Positions 9,873 to 21,135 of a DNA stretch of 64,000 bases are shown here, in pieces. Every line of letters begins with the position of its first letter. Position 1 is the first letter of the stretch. The notes under the pieces were generated by a model. It ran no database searches. It saw nothing but the letters and a program-made list of their open reading frames with translations, and was not told where the DNA came from. The stretch lies in contig NC_053137.1 in NCBI RefSeq assembly GCF_016808335.1, positions 6,461,904-6,525,903 of the forward strand. The letters are read 5' to 3'. This DNA comes from Panicum virgatum (taxonomy: Eukaryota > Streptophyta > Magnoliopsida > Poales > Poaceae). A program made the position numbers and the translations under genes.

Positions 9873-10731
9873 GAGCAAGTATTACAAGTACAGTCCGCTG
9901 GCGATTCGGGTCTCCACGTCATATAAAATCTAGCGGATCATCCTCCAAAAGAAATATTATATTCTAGTCATCGAGATTCTCTTCTCTATACCTAATTCTC
10001 TCACACTCATCGTACTCTATGTATCATCATCCTTTGTATCAACTATCACCGATAGGACCCACACATCATACTCTATTTCAACTCTCCCTCCCGTTCACTC
10101 TCTCTTCCCATTCACTCCCCCCTAGGACCGATGAGCGGGCTTGTGGTCGTTGGCGAGTGGGCCTGCACGGGGTAGCGGACCTCCTCTACTACGTTGGATT
10201 TAGGCTGGCTCCAACGGTGCGTTGTAAAGCTCCCCCCACCCCATATAGGGGGAGCTTTGGAGGTAAATTCCCTCCAACGGTTCCTCCTGTAGCTCCCCCT
10301 ATATAGGGGGAGAGTTGATTCTCCCTCTATATATGGGGAGAGATTACAACTCCCCTCATGCTTTTTGTTTATAATAAAAAATTTATTTGGGTTCGGTAAC
10401 ATAATAATAATACGCATTATGGTAGTATAAATACAGTATATTTTTTTTAAATTTAAAAATGATAAATAAATGATTAATGAATGAGGTATAATGTATATGT
10501 GAAATGGATATGGGGGAAATGGTTGGAGAGGAAGAAATATATGGAGAGGAATTTTTTAGAGTGAGGTAGTAAAATATAGTATAAAGTACATATAGGAGGA
10601 GTTGGATGGGGGAAATGGTTGAAAACAGCCTCAGATGGCGCGACATCCGCTTGGGTACCGGACGCCACCACGTATGCCACTGTAGCCCGCCTCATCCGCT
10701 ATACACAGTGCGGATAGTCTTAGCCATGCTC
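9873..10731. mobile_element. PIF/Harbinger (Tourist-like) element with TTA target duplication
   Basis: The left end GAGCAAGTATTACAAG... and the right end, read inverted as GAGCATGGCTAAGACT..., are imperfect inverted repeats, each continuing to a CCGC motif. The element is flanked by TTA on both sides (9870-9872 and 10732-10734), the signature of Harbinger elements. It has no transposase and is enlarged by a second element nested at 10203-10630. Confidence 0.65.
10203..10630. mobile_element. Nested Tourist-like MITE
   Basis: The termini are GGCTGGCTCCAAC on the left and, read inverted, GGCTGTTTTCAAC on the right. The flanks are TTA (10200-10202) and TCA (10631-10633), an eroded 3-bp duplication. 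The left third contains several near-palindromes of the form CTCCCCCTATATAGGGGGAG (about 10240-10345). The rest is AT-rich and noncoding. Confidence 0.6.
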
Positions 10732-10734
10732 TTA

Positions 10735-12259
10735 GGCTGTCCGCACGAAATGAGCGCATGTTAGTTCAAGATCACTACTACTTGTCTAATCGGACAACAA
10801 GTAATGAAGTAAACAGACAAAGGCCTGATATCCTATGGGGTAATCCAAGAGACTATGTAAAAACTTGTTTGGGTAAATTCAAAAGCCTTCCACGTCACGC
10901 GATTCAAATCCCTCCTGTGCCTGCCGGTTTTCCCATCGCTTGCCGCCGCTGCCGCCGCCGCCTGGCCGTGGACGCCTGGCGAGGCCTCCTGGACGTGGCC
11001 GCTTGGCGACGCCTCGCCTGGAGGCTACACCTGCTGCTGGACTGCTGCTGATAGAGGAATAGTTGCCTCACTGTCTTTTTAAAAAAATTAAGCTATGGAA
11101 CTTTTTTCTCCAGTCAAAAGCTAGCACAAGTTCTTTTGACAGAAACAATGCACGCAGGTTCTTTTGACAAAAACAATCAGATTTTTCGATGATAAAAAGT
11201 GATTGCTCTTATTGTGTTTGATTTCTGTATCAATCCCCTTCAATTTATCAGCTACGTTGTGCCTGCATCATGCCAGTGGGCTCCGTGCTCATCACGCACG
11301 GCACACGGTGGCGCTCACGCCGACTAGCTAGCCGATTTGATGATCAGCATATATACCAGCAGTGTACGATCACACAGGACAGCGCCGAACAGCTTGTGTA
11401 TACTTAGTTTCAGAGTAGCAAGCAGATCATGGAGAACTATGCGACCTTTGCAATAAGGACATTTGTAAGAATTGTATCACTTCTCTTCTCTAGCTCTCTT
11501 TCTTTGATAGCAATAGTTACCTAAAGCCTGGTTTCAACAAAAACAAACAGTTACCCAATGTCTGAACTGAAAAATGGGGTGTCAGTACAGAGTAAAGGTT
11601 CACGCCGCCAACTCTGGTAATCTGATTCTTGTAGCTGTGTTTGGTTTCAAACTTTCTATCTATTAATCGAGATCGGCACGCCCTTCTCTAAACCTGCAGG
11701 CATGGTATGCCATCGCAACCACCATAGAACACAGAAAGACTGAACTGAACAGCCGATACAACTGAACTCTGAAGCCCCTGAAATAACCAGATAAGCATCA
11801 ATCGGTTTTCAGCAGAAAAAACCCTCTGCGTCTGAACTCTGAAGCCCCTGAACGCTGAATGGACACTTCATCAGTAACTACAACTTCTAAAGTCAAATGA
11901 TTGCTGGTTAACGCGATGATTGTTACTAGACATAAAGCATAAAATCAATACTTCAACTGTAAATTTGTCGAAGTGACACAACAATTTAATCAATACTTCA
12001 ACTGTGTATTTGCTGGTTGGATTCAATACATTGAATTTCCTACCAAAAAATGTATTGAGTCTAATAGATGATAGATAATTAAGCATGATATTTTCATCGC
12101 TTGTTCATCGGGGGCAGCGGGGCAGGTAGTGCTCCCCTTCTCCTTTCAGCCATGCTCAGCATGTCATGTTCAATACCGGCAGCTAGTAGCAGTAGCAAGT
12201 AGTGGGTAGCAGTAAGAATAAGCAGCCGTTTCAATCGCCCTATCCCTACCAGGTATTAC
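10735..12259. other. Spacer without a recognised gene
   Basis: The ORF near 10758-11051 is low-complexity and matches no family I recognise. Two small direct repeats occur: GAACTCTGAAGCCCCTGAA near 11764 and 11832, and AATCAATACTTCAACTGT near 11943 and 11990. I see nothing else. Confidence 0.5.
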
Positions 12260-12776
12260 TACTCATGGGACATGGCGAGTCCGGCGGCACCGACGCTGGA
12301 TCGAGGAGCGCCGATTTGGTGCCTTGACGGAGTCGTTGGCGGCAATTTGGTGGGGAAACTAGGCGCGCGCGAACTGGCCGGCGAGGGGGCGGCAAGGAGG
12401 CGCGAGAGCGCGGGAACGACGGGGGCGGGCACGGGCGAGCGGGGATGGCGAGCGCTCGGGGCTTCGCAAAAAAGCTGCGGGCCGGCAACAGCGGCGGCGG
12501 TGGCGCGCGCGGGCCGGCAGCAGAAGGGGCCGGCAGCGGGCACCGGACCGGCGAGCCCTCTCCACCCCGAGCCGGCGAGACCTCTCCGCCCCGGCCATGC
12601 GGCGGATCTTGGGCGGCCTCCTCGAGCTTGGCGGGAGCAGCGGCACCCGGCCATAGCGAACCTCGAGCTCCTTCCCTTCCTCCCTCCGTCCCCTCCCTCC
12701 CTCTCCGCGCCCATCCTCTCCTCTCCTGCGGCGGCGAGCGCGCGAGAGCTGTGGCGGCGGGTGCTCAGAGCTGCCA

Positions 12777-12777
<1 letters not shown>

Positions 12778-12807
<30 letters not shown>
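12778..12807 (+). repeat. Homopolymer G run of 30
   Basis: Thirty consecutive G residues sit between CCAC and CGCGGAGC. Such runs are rare in plant genomes, form G-quadruplexes, and are often miscounted by sequencing. Confidence 0.9.
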
Positions 12808-13018
12808 CGCGGAGCTGCCGCGGCTGATCCAACCTCGTCCTCCCTTCTCCTCCCCCTCCCTCCTCCTCCCTCGCCGGCGCGGGGCCATGGCAGGTGAGCG
12901 GCGCAGCGGCAGCTCCGCGACGGGGCGAACTGCCGGCGGTGTGGTGCAGCAGCAGGCTGCAGCTGCTCTGGGTGGAGGCGGTTGGCGAGAGGGCCGGGGT
13001 GGTTGGGGCTGCCGGCCT

Positions 13019-13276
13019 CGGAAGGCGGCAGCGGACGCCTCCCTCCTCGTCTGGGAATACCGGACGACGCCTCGTCCGCGACGATACCGGACGGCTTGCC
13101 GTCCCGCGCTGTGGGGCTTTTCCGCTAAAGCGGTAATGGAAGATGGCGTAGCTTTTCGGAAGGCGGTAGCGGACGCCTCCCTCCTCGTCTGGGAATACCG
13201 GACGACGCCTCGTCCGCGATGATACCGGACGGCTTGCCGTACCCCGCTGCGGGATTTTTTCCGCTAAAGCGGTACT
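13019..13276 (+). repeat. 138-bp tandem duplication
   Basis: Copy 1 is 13019-13156 and copy 2 starts at 13157. Both contain GCGGACGCCTCCCTCCTCGT, GACGCCTCGTCCGCGA, GATACCGGACGGCTTGCCGT and TTTTCCGCTAAAGCGGTA. Each copy carries a perfect short hairpin, CCGCTAAAGCGG. Copy 2 loses similarity shortly after the hairpin. Confidence 0.85.
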
Positions 13277-13618
13277 GCGGGGTTTACTTTTTGGCTGCTT
13301 GGCTGGCTGACTTGGCAGCCACCGTGGGAAAGCGAAATGCCACCGTGGCATACTGGCATCACCCACTGTGCTTCTTCAACGTCGAGCTCCAATGGCCGGG
13401 GTCCCAACTCCCAAGGGTGGGGGGGGGGGGGGAGCGGCCGTCGCCGGCAGCCAGGGTGGTGGAGGACGGCGGCAGACCTTAGGATTCGGGTTCCGGGGCT
13501 CCAGTGCCCACCGGACTTAGAGGAGGGGGCCGGGGGCGGCGGCGGGCTGTGAGGGGGCGGCGCGACGGCGAGAGCCGCTGGTCGGGGCGGAGGACGGGAG
13601 GTGGAAGAAGCCTCTACG

Positions 13619-14178
13619 TGTTGGAAATTTATGATCTCAGGATAACGACCTAGATCTACATGTCAATAATTTCCACAAATTAGAGATAACATACCAAATA
13701 TATTCATGTATCGTGATTGCAGGTACACCTAATGTTTCCATCTATAAGTCGGCCCCGGTCCCACAGTGCTGTCTATAAATATGAGACGGAGGGGTACCCT
13801 CTGTAACACTAATCAGTTAATCTCGCGATTAGCGAAACACCAATCAATTAGAGCGCTGGAGGGGCTGGAAGCGCGACTCCCTCATCTACTTCATGGCAGG
13901 CACAAGGAGTTGCTGTTCCTCATCTACTTCGTGGCATGCACAAGGAGGAGTTGCTGCTCGTTAAGAACTTCATCAACAGAGAGATCTAAATCTCTCCAAT
14001 GGTGAAGATCAAGTCTATTTCATCTACATCAGTCATCAGCCCTACTACTACAACTACAGAGGCGTCCATGGATTCAAGAAGCTCTGGTCAGTATTAATCT
14101 AATTAATTCCGCATTAAGTAATTAGTGATCATGATTAGACTAAGCTAAGATCCTGTTCATGATCAATTAAATTTAACA
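13619..14178 (+). repeat. 5' LTR of the copia-type element
   Basis: TG...CA ends with a TATA box CTATAAATAT at 13773-13782 that would drive the element transcript. It is nearly identical to 19914-20474. Confidence 0.93.
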
Positions 14179-14180
14179 AT

Positions 14181-14194
14181 CGGTATCAAGAGCC
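14181..14194 (+). promoter_or_regulatory. Primer-binding site
   Basis: CGGTATCAAGAGCC lies two bases after the 5' LTR. It resembles the initiator-tRNA-Met complement used by most copia elements (TGGTATCAGAGC), with small changes. Confidence 0.65.
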
Positions 14195-14979
14195 ATCTTA
14201 GATCTGTCATGATCCTAATCCAGAGCCATCAAGTTCGAAGCCTCTGATTAATGTCAGTTTAGATCTGTTTCGTGCTTAATCATAGGTAATTAATGCTGAT
14301 ATGGATCTAATCATTTAAGTGCTATATGCAAATCAGTGCAATGCAATTAGTAGATTGGATCTACTATTCTGTTTGCGTGAAATAAACACATATTGGATCT
14401 GTTATGTGCAATTAGTGATGTCCAGCGTGATGTGTATGCCGATTAATGTTCTACTTTGTGCATATACGTGCGACTAAGCTTCCGCATCCGCACTATTATA
14501 ATGTGCAAAGTAATCGACTTGATTAAACTAAGATTAAGTCCCTGCACGTAAGGTTTTATGGGCGAATTAAATTAAGGTCAATGTTTATGAAGTCATTAGC
14601 CTTATCCTATTCAGATTAGATTATGAGTAATGCAAATCTTAATCTGATTAGGCTAAGTACCTCGAATTAGATCTAAACAATTATGTTTACGCTAATTCAT
14701 GTTTAGGCCGGGGCACTTTCATGTTAATTGATGATTAAGTTAAGTAATTACAGTTAGGGTTTACGATTGCTATTAATCTGTTCCCCAAATTAGCCCCTGT
14801 TCATACTTATTTCGCAAAATTAAAGTCAAGTCCATGCAATTAGATCCAAATCCATGAGATTTGTTACATCCGTAAGCATTGAGAAGAAGGGGAAAGCGAA
14901 TCTCAGATCGCATCAAGAAAAATCCAAATTTTCCTAACCCTAACCATAATCCAAGGTTAAGAATGAGGAAAACTTACCT

Positions 14980-15760
14980 CGGTTCACGATGCGGTGTGCA
15001 TCAGGGGCGCACCGGTCCAGCCAGTAGCACCGTGAGGAGCCCTCGACGGACGTGCGCGCGATTAGTACGCACGCACGCGCCGGCGAGGGGCCCTGGACGG
15101 TGCATGACCAAGACCGGCGCTCGGGATGGTGGCCATGAGATGGCAACACCACGGCTTGCGGCGCACGCCGCTACCGCGCACGGTGAGGGCCCCGCACATG
15201 AGCAGCCTGCGGCACGCGGCCCAGCGCGTGGCCGGCCGTGACTTGCGCCCGCGCCTCGGGCGGATCACGGCGCATGAGCGGCGGCCGCGGCACCCACCGC
15301 ACGCGGCGCTACCTGCGGCCCCGCGCGTGCGTAAGGCGGCAGCCGTGGCCAGCCTCTGCGGCAGGAACTCGACACCCGCGCGTGAGCATCAAGCGGCGGA
15401 GCAGGCCAGGGCCCGCGCGCGCAGTGGCGCGAGAGCGCTCGCGGTATGCTGGGGCACGGCACCAGGCCCACGCATGAGGCGCATGGGCATCAGGTGCGCA
15501 CTGCGCGCACGCGAGGCGCATCAGGGGCGTTGCCGGCGACCGCCGGATCCCTGGCGGCGGTGCTGGACATTAAGGGCATGAGGAGCGGCGGCTGGGGAAA
15601 GAGATGGGAGAGGGAGTGAGGCCTTCTTCCGACAGCCTTCATCATTTTAATATGAAGCTGAATGAGCTCTAGATCGTCCGATAGACATGGACGGCTTGGA
15701 TGGAGCCCGATTAGGGTTTCGGCTCCTGGCAGGCCAAACCGATTTGGGCCAAACTGGGCC
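14980..15760 (-). other. GC-rich insert resembling a host gene 5' region, antisense to the element
   Basis: Inside an AT-rich retrotransposon this 0.8-kb block is strongly GC-rich. Read on the minus strand it starts with GGCCCA and AAACCCTAAT boxes (about 15710-15760), passes through C-rich leader-like DNA and reaches a good splice donor (GAGGTAAGTTTTCC, near 14970-14983). This is the layout of a plant promoter, leader and first exon. The ORFs in it show no domain I know. I infer capture of a gene fragment; it could instead be an element-specific noncoding module. Confidence 0.4.
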
Positions 15761-16777
15761 ACGCTAGCTGCTGGTTTGCGCGACTGGAGAGTTTTCAGCC
15801 TGATTATGAGCTTTAGCCCAGTTTAAGTTTTAAAGTTTTTCTTTTACTATTTTTTGATGAGTTAAGCTTTAATTAAGTTATTGTTCACATTTAAAGGCTT
15901 TATTTAATTACTGTTGTTTATGTTTAAGGCTTTAATTATTTCCTGTTGCACTTATAATTACCAACATTATATTTATTTAAAGTCCATGAGTATTTATTTC
16001 ATATTTGAGATATCTATTGTTTATAATTTCGCAAATAAGTTTATTGCTTAATTTATCTATGATAGATATTTCTCAATTATGAATAGTGATATTTTCCATA
16101 ATTCTGATGTTATAAGATCAATTTAAAAATAATTATGGAAAATCATCATTGATAATGAGTTCAATTTCGGGCTATTGATGAGTCTTGTTTTTCAGCACAA
16201 TTAATTCATAATGTTAGATGTGCTTGTTAAATGAGAAAGAATCTAAAGATTAATGAGCCTTATCTTTTGTAAGTGCAATAAAGTTTAAATTTTCAGTGCA
16301 ATTAAATTTAATAAGGTTTTATGCACTGATTATATAATGCAAAGTTTAAGATTTTATAAGGCTTATATCTACAGTGAAATTTAATCTCTTTATGATTTAT
16401 GTGTTATTTCACTGCTTAAGTTTGAGTTTAAAATTCCAGAATAAGTGTATTTGCCTTAATGTTTTCATTATGCTTTATTGATGAACATTGCATTAGTTCG
16501 CATTGTTTAAGCTGAAAAATTATATTTTTCCACCATGTGCAATTAAGATGCTCTCTAATCAAATGGAACCATCGAGAAGTTTGATTAGAGTACACTTGTA
16601 ATTAATTCTGACCATCGTTGTTTTAATTATGAGTTAATGATAAGTTTCGTTTGTTTTCCCCATCGGTGATGCAAATTGAAACTTATGGCATGATTTTAAT
16701 CAGACCATCGTAGGGTTAATCTTGTGCCTTTATGTGCATCTTGTTGTATAAGATTATTGAGACTTCAATTTTATGAT

Positions 16778-17383
16778 TTTTCAGTGGATTATAAGGACTT
16801 ACTAAGTACCATTGAGCCCTTTAATGGCACCAACTTTCCTAAGTGGAATAATGAGGTGTCTGCAGTTCTCAGAGTTCTGGACTTTGATTACGCACTTTAT
16901 GAGTATAAACTTGTTAATCATTCTATATGTACTAAGAATCATAATGAGCAATTAAGTTGAAGAAATGGCAAAAATTCAACGAATTTGCAAAATTAGTTAT
17001 AAAACATTCGATCTCAGATGCCATAAGGGGAGCATTTCCTTATAGGAAGGATGATAGGTAATTAAGTGTTAAGGAGTTTATGAACTCCATTGAGGAATGT
17101 TATAAAATTAATTATTCCAACTTTCTCATAAATAAGTTGTCTACCTCACATTATGATGGGCGCAATGGACTAAGTATACACATTAAGAGCATATACAATA
17201 TGGCTGCTGAGTTGAAAGCACTTAGCAGGTTCATCTCTGATGATCTGCTGGTGCCATATCTTATGGCTTCTCTACTAGAGAATTATAATAAGCGTGCTCA
17301 AAATGTGGATACTCCAGTAAGATATAAGTTATGTGAGTCACTTCATCAAGTGCAAAGGAAGGATAATAAAGTTGTCTCATAAG
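16778..17383 (+). pseudogene. Degraded copia-type gag
   Basis: The plus-strand translation contains IEPFNGTNFPKWNNEVSAVL followed by RVLDFDYALYEYK, typical of the N-terminus of copia gag (UBN2 family). Past a TGA near 16958, in another frame, it continues with IKHSISDAIRGAF, VKEFMNSIEE, MAAELKALSRFISDDLLVPY and SLLENYNK. At least one frame change and internal stops (for example near 17059) break it. Gag would form the virus-like particle. The zinc knuckle and all of pol are missing. Confidence 0.75.
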
Positions 17384-19902
17384 CTCTTTTAAGTTAAAGT
17401 TTCCCCTAAATTTTGGTGGATTAATTGAGATACATTCCCAGTAGGGCATTAAGTCTGACCCATAAGATCAGGGGAGTTCAAGGGGAGCAAAGTTTAATGA
17501 TGATGATGATGATGAAGATGTTAAATGCTTCGCATTAGTTTTATATATTTAGCCATATTTGTTTTCAGTAATAAGTGATTCTAAACATTTGCTAAGTTTT
17601 GAGATAATAAGTATATCATCATTGTTAATTTTGCTATCTTGTCAATGAATTATTTTATTTATTTTTTGCATATTGTGTAATGCTTCAATAAGTTGTTGAT
17701 GAGACCTTGTCAAAATTGTGATATTATTAGTTTAATCACATTTCGAAGGGGAGAATTGGAATGTCTCATCAAGTATAAGAGATACTCCAGTCATTAGATG
17801 TAAGACAATAAAGAGTTATCACCATATTTTATTTGCCCATAAAGATTGATATTCAAAAGGCTGAATTAGAAAATCAGCTTATATAAAGGCTGAATATGAT
17901 GGAGAACGCTCTAAAAAAACCATTGTGATAGGAGAATTACTCCATAAAGCCAATTGTCTCAAATAAAGTTAAGTGTGACTTGATTCATTATTCTGGCCAT
18001 CGCTGATTAATGAATCAATGTTCAAAAATTTTGTTGCTCTAGTTTATTTCTAGCCATCGCTGTTTGACTAGTTCAATGAAGCTTGAGACTTTTGAAGTAT
18101 GGCTTATATTTATCATTTCTGGCCATCGCTGTTTGGTAAATATATTGACCATAAGTTTTGCTACTCTTGTTCATTTCTAGCCATCGCTGGTGTGAGCTTG
18201 ATTAGTAAAGGAAATTGATCAATGGTATACTAAAGATAAAGAACTTATGTCATGATGAGCTACCATTTATGGATATCCTAATAAGTCTGAGGGGTACCAT
18301 TTCTACCACTATAATTGTCTCAACTATTGTGTTTCTAAAGGAATGCAAAGATCAGTTATTTCAACTGTTGTGTTCTTAAAAGAATGCAGAGATTAGTGGG
18401 AGTCAGTGGGAGCTCACAAAGGAGGAAGAGATGATTTGGAGAGATGTGGGCTTACTTACCCCGCATCGAGGATTCAAGTAGCAGAATCTCATAATATTTA
18501 ACTCATGCCATTAGTTAAGTAAACCTCCATCTTAAGCTACCATATATTTTGTTGAGGATTCTCATAAGTTGATTAATCCCAACATGAATATGTGATATAT
18601 AATAACTATTGATGTTGGCCTAAAAGAATGACCTCATTCGTTTTGAAGGTCACTATAAAGGAGGCCATAAATTGAGTCTATGAGCTTTAGTATAAATTTG
18701 TGATGGAATCAAATTAGTATCTTGCCATGATCATGATTCCGAAAGAAAATTAAAATACTGAGCTTATAGCTTACCATGATTCTAAATGTTCATGGATAAA
18801 GGTATGTACTGAGATTAAGGTGGAAAATTTACTATCCTAATACTTAAGTGGATGATGCTCTACTAAGTAAAGTGGCGATTAGAATATGCCACTAAGGTTG
18901 AGAGCATTTCTATCCTTCAATTAGATTTAAATTAATCTTGGTGAAAGCCTCTTATGCTTTGGGCACTAATGTACACTAAGATTCGACCAAAGAAGTATTA
19001 GGATTACCACTAGAGATGTAAGCTGTCTAAAGTGGTAAATGTGAATAATGTTAATATACGCTGTTCTATTTTGCATAGTAAAGCAAATTATGTCTAATAC
19101 CCTAAGAATAAAGTTGAGATAAAGTTAAGGAAGACGTTCCTTATGCTTCAATCTTTTGAAGCTTATGCATGAGTCTCTAAGTGATTGACTTTGCATTTGT
19201 AAGCCGGAAATCCTTATGTTTTTAATATTATCCAAAGGAGGTCCATTGGATAATGTACAAGACACCATAGCACGCTTGTTTATTATAAATTATTTAGCTA
19301 AGAGTTCTGTAAGAGTGTGAGGATGTAAAAGTGCACATTAGATTATGTTCTTCACTTTCGCAGAAAAGAGCAATTTTATTGAGAGCTCTAAGCAAACTTG
19401 GCATAATGAAAGCTGAGATTGCATAAGGCATGTTTTAACTTATCAAGCTTTAGAATTATATTCCGGTGTTAAGTTTATGGACAGCAAATTGATACTGCTA
19501 TGATTGCAGTATTCATTCGAGTAACAACATAATTATTGATGGTGTCTAGACTACTGATGATTAAGTATTATGTTGTGAAAGAAAGGTCCCAGGATCAAGT
19601 TATTAAAGTTAAAGAAATAAGTTTGAGTTTATGCTAGCAAATTATTCAAGACTTGTCACTCATCTCATTTAAATTTTCGCGAAATTAAGTATGAGATTTG
19701 TGAACGGTCTTGGACCTGATTCTGGATACATGATCATTCCCAAATAAGTAATAAGCGTTCTATCGAGGTATTGCAGTGAACTGTGGGTAATGGAGTCCCG
19801 GTAGTGAATTAAATACTACTGACGACGCATTGGTCCGGTCTTACTGTTGTACTGAGTGTGAACCTAAGTTTAAAGCGAACCTAAGTTGTTAATCGTTCGA
19901 TC
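17384..19902 (+). other. Non-coding interior of the copia-type element
   Basis: No ORF or pol motif is recognisable. Four copies of a module containing GCCATCGCTG (starting near 17996, 18052, 18121 and 18179) occur 55-70 bases apart. A GAT microsatellite lies near 17497-17520. Confidence 0.6.
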
Positions 19903-19913
19903 AAGTGGGAGAA
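19903..19913 (+). promoter_or_regulatory. Polypurine tract
   Basis: AAGTGGGAGAA lies directly before the 3' LTR and would prime plus-strand DNA synthesis. Confidence 0.75.
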
Positions 19914-20474
19914 TGTTGGAAATTTATGATCTCAGGATAACGACCTAGATCTACATGGCAATAATTTCCACAAATTAGAGATAACATACCAAATATATTC
20001 ATGTACCGTGATTGGCAGGTACACCTAATGTTTCCATCTATAAGTCGGCCCCGATTCCACAGTGTTGTCTATAAATATGAGATGGAGGGGTACCCTCTGT
20101 AACACTAATCAGTTAATCTCGCAATTAGCGAAACACCAATCAATTAGAGCGCTGGAGGGGCTGGAAGCGCGACTTCCTCATCTACTTCATGGCAGGCACA
20201 AGGAGTTGCTGTTCCTCATCTACTTCGTGGCATGCACAAGGAGGAGTTGCTGCTCGTTAAGAACTTCATCAACAGAGAGATCTAAATCTCTCCAATGATG
20301 AAGATCAAGTCTATTTCATTTACATAAGTCATCAGCCCTACTACTATAACTACAGAGGCGTCCATGGATTCAAGAAGCTCTGGTCAGTATTAATCTAATT
20401 AATTCCGCATTAAGTAATTAGTGATCATGATTAGACTAAGCTAAAATCCTGTTCATGATCAATTAAATTTAACA
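19914..20474 (+). repeat. 3' LTR of the copia-type element
   Basis: Near-identical to 13619-14178, with the TATA box at 20069-20078. Differences are mostly transitions (for example GAGACGG versus GAGATGG, CTCGCGATT versus CTCGCAATT). Confidence 0.93.
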
Positions 20475-20479
20475 CTACG

Positions 20480-20959
20480 ATGGCTTTGGCTAGTCTCGCG
20501 CACTGCGAGAAATAGACGTCCCCCTTCTCCTCCCTCTCCCTGTTGTGGCGAGGGAAAACTTCCATCACCGCCGCCTCCCGCCACCATTCGTCGACGAGCT
20601 ACAGACCCACTGTCGCCTCCACCGGCAGATTCCGTCACCGTAGGCCTTGGCTCTCGGGGCAGATTGGGCACTGCAGTTTGCTCCCGCCCCCGCCGGCCTG
20701 ATCTCCGACGGCGGCGGCGGCGGCGGCCATCCTCCGCGAGGCCATGACCGGATCTACCGACGGCGGTCCGTTGCGGGAGATGGAGGAGTTGCCGGCCGCG
20801 AGGACGCGAACGGAGGGCGCCGCACCCAGGGCCGTGCCACCTCCTTCTCGCCGTCAACGACCTCCAGGCTCCAGCACCTCTCACATGGTTCGACATTTGA
20901 CTTTGATTGGCTTCTCGTTGGTCGAAGAGATGCAAAATCGCAAACCAAGTCCTTGATTG
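20480..20959. other. GC-rich sequence flanking the element
   Basis: This continues the GC-rich character seen before 13613 and includes a GGC/CGG run at 20711-20727. ORFs are open in several frames but encode Arg/Pro/Gly-rich polypeptides with no domain. No gene is called. Confidence 0.4.
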
Positions 20960-21135
20960 GCTTCTCATCGGTTGTAGAAATGCAAATCGAGATAAACAAA
21001 TCGAACGAATCTGGACGGACGTGGTCCTATATTGCCGTAGTTTATGTAATCAATAATCAAGCACATTCACTTGGCTCCTCCAAGGCCAATGCTTGTGCTC
21101 TCCATTTTCTACAAAAGCAGCTTCTCAAACCCACC
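20960..21135 (+). repeat. Diverged copy of the NLR 5' leader
   Basis: TGGCTTCTCATCGGTTG, GAAATGCAAATCGAGATA and ACAAAAGCAGCTTCTCAAAC align in order with 29453-29573 just upstream of the NLR start codon. The copy is joined at GTACTGGAG (21136) to sequence matching the RPL4 intron. Confidence 0.7.

Larger units (their letters stand above)
12260..13613. other. GC-rich block of uncertain origin
   Basis: Base composition rises sharply and long ORFs open on both strands (for example 12272-13222 plus and 12359-13366 minus), but these are typical of GC-rich noncoding DNA: they are rich in Gly/Ala/Arg/Pro and show no domain. The block contains the poly-G run and the 138-bp tandem repeat listed separately. 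The LTR retrotransposon at 13619 interrupts it, and similar GC-rich sequence resumes at 20480. It may be a gene promoter or leader, or an old transposon end. I cannot assign a function. Confidence 0.4.
13619..20474 (+). mobile_element. Complete non-autonomous Ty1/copia-type LTR retrotransposon
   Basis: Two LTRs of 560 and 561 bp bound a 6.86-kb element flanked by an exact 5-bp target duplication CTACG (13614-13618 and 20475-20479). The LTRs begin TGTTGG and end TTTAACA. A primer-binding site follows the 5' LTR and a purine tract precedes the 3' LTR. The interior keeps only a degraded copia-type gag. I find no protease, integrase, reverse transcriptase or RNase H. By eye the LTRs differ at about a dozen positions, so the insertion is fairly recent although its coding capacity is gone, which implies mobilisation in trans. 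A GC-rich segment at 14980-15760 may be captured host DNA. Confidence 0.93.

Noticed and set aside
12272..13366. Long overlapping ORFs on both strands of the GC-rich block
   Set aside because: They run through the poly-G tract and the tandem repeat, lack any domain, and open on both strands as expected from base composition.
15126..15581. 151-codon plus-strand ORF inside the copia-type element
   Set aside because: Arg/Ala/His-rich translation of GC-rich DNA, in the opposite orientation to the promoter-like signals, with no domain.
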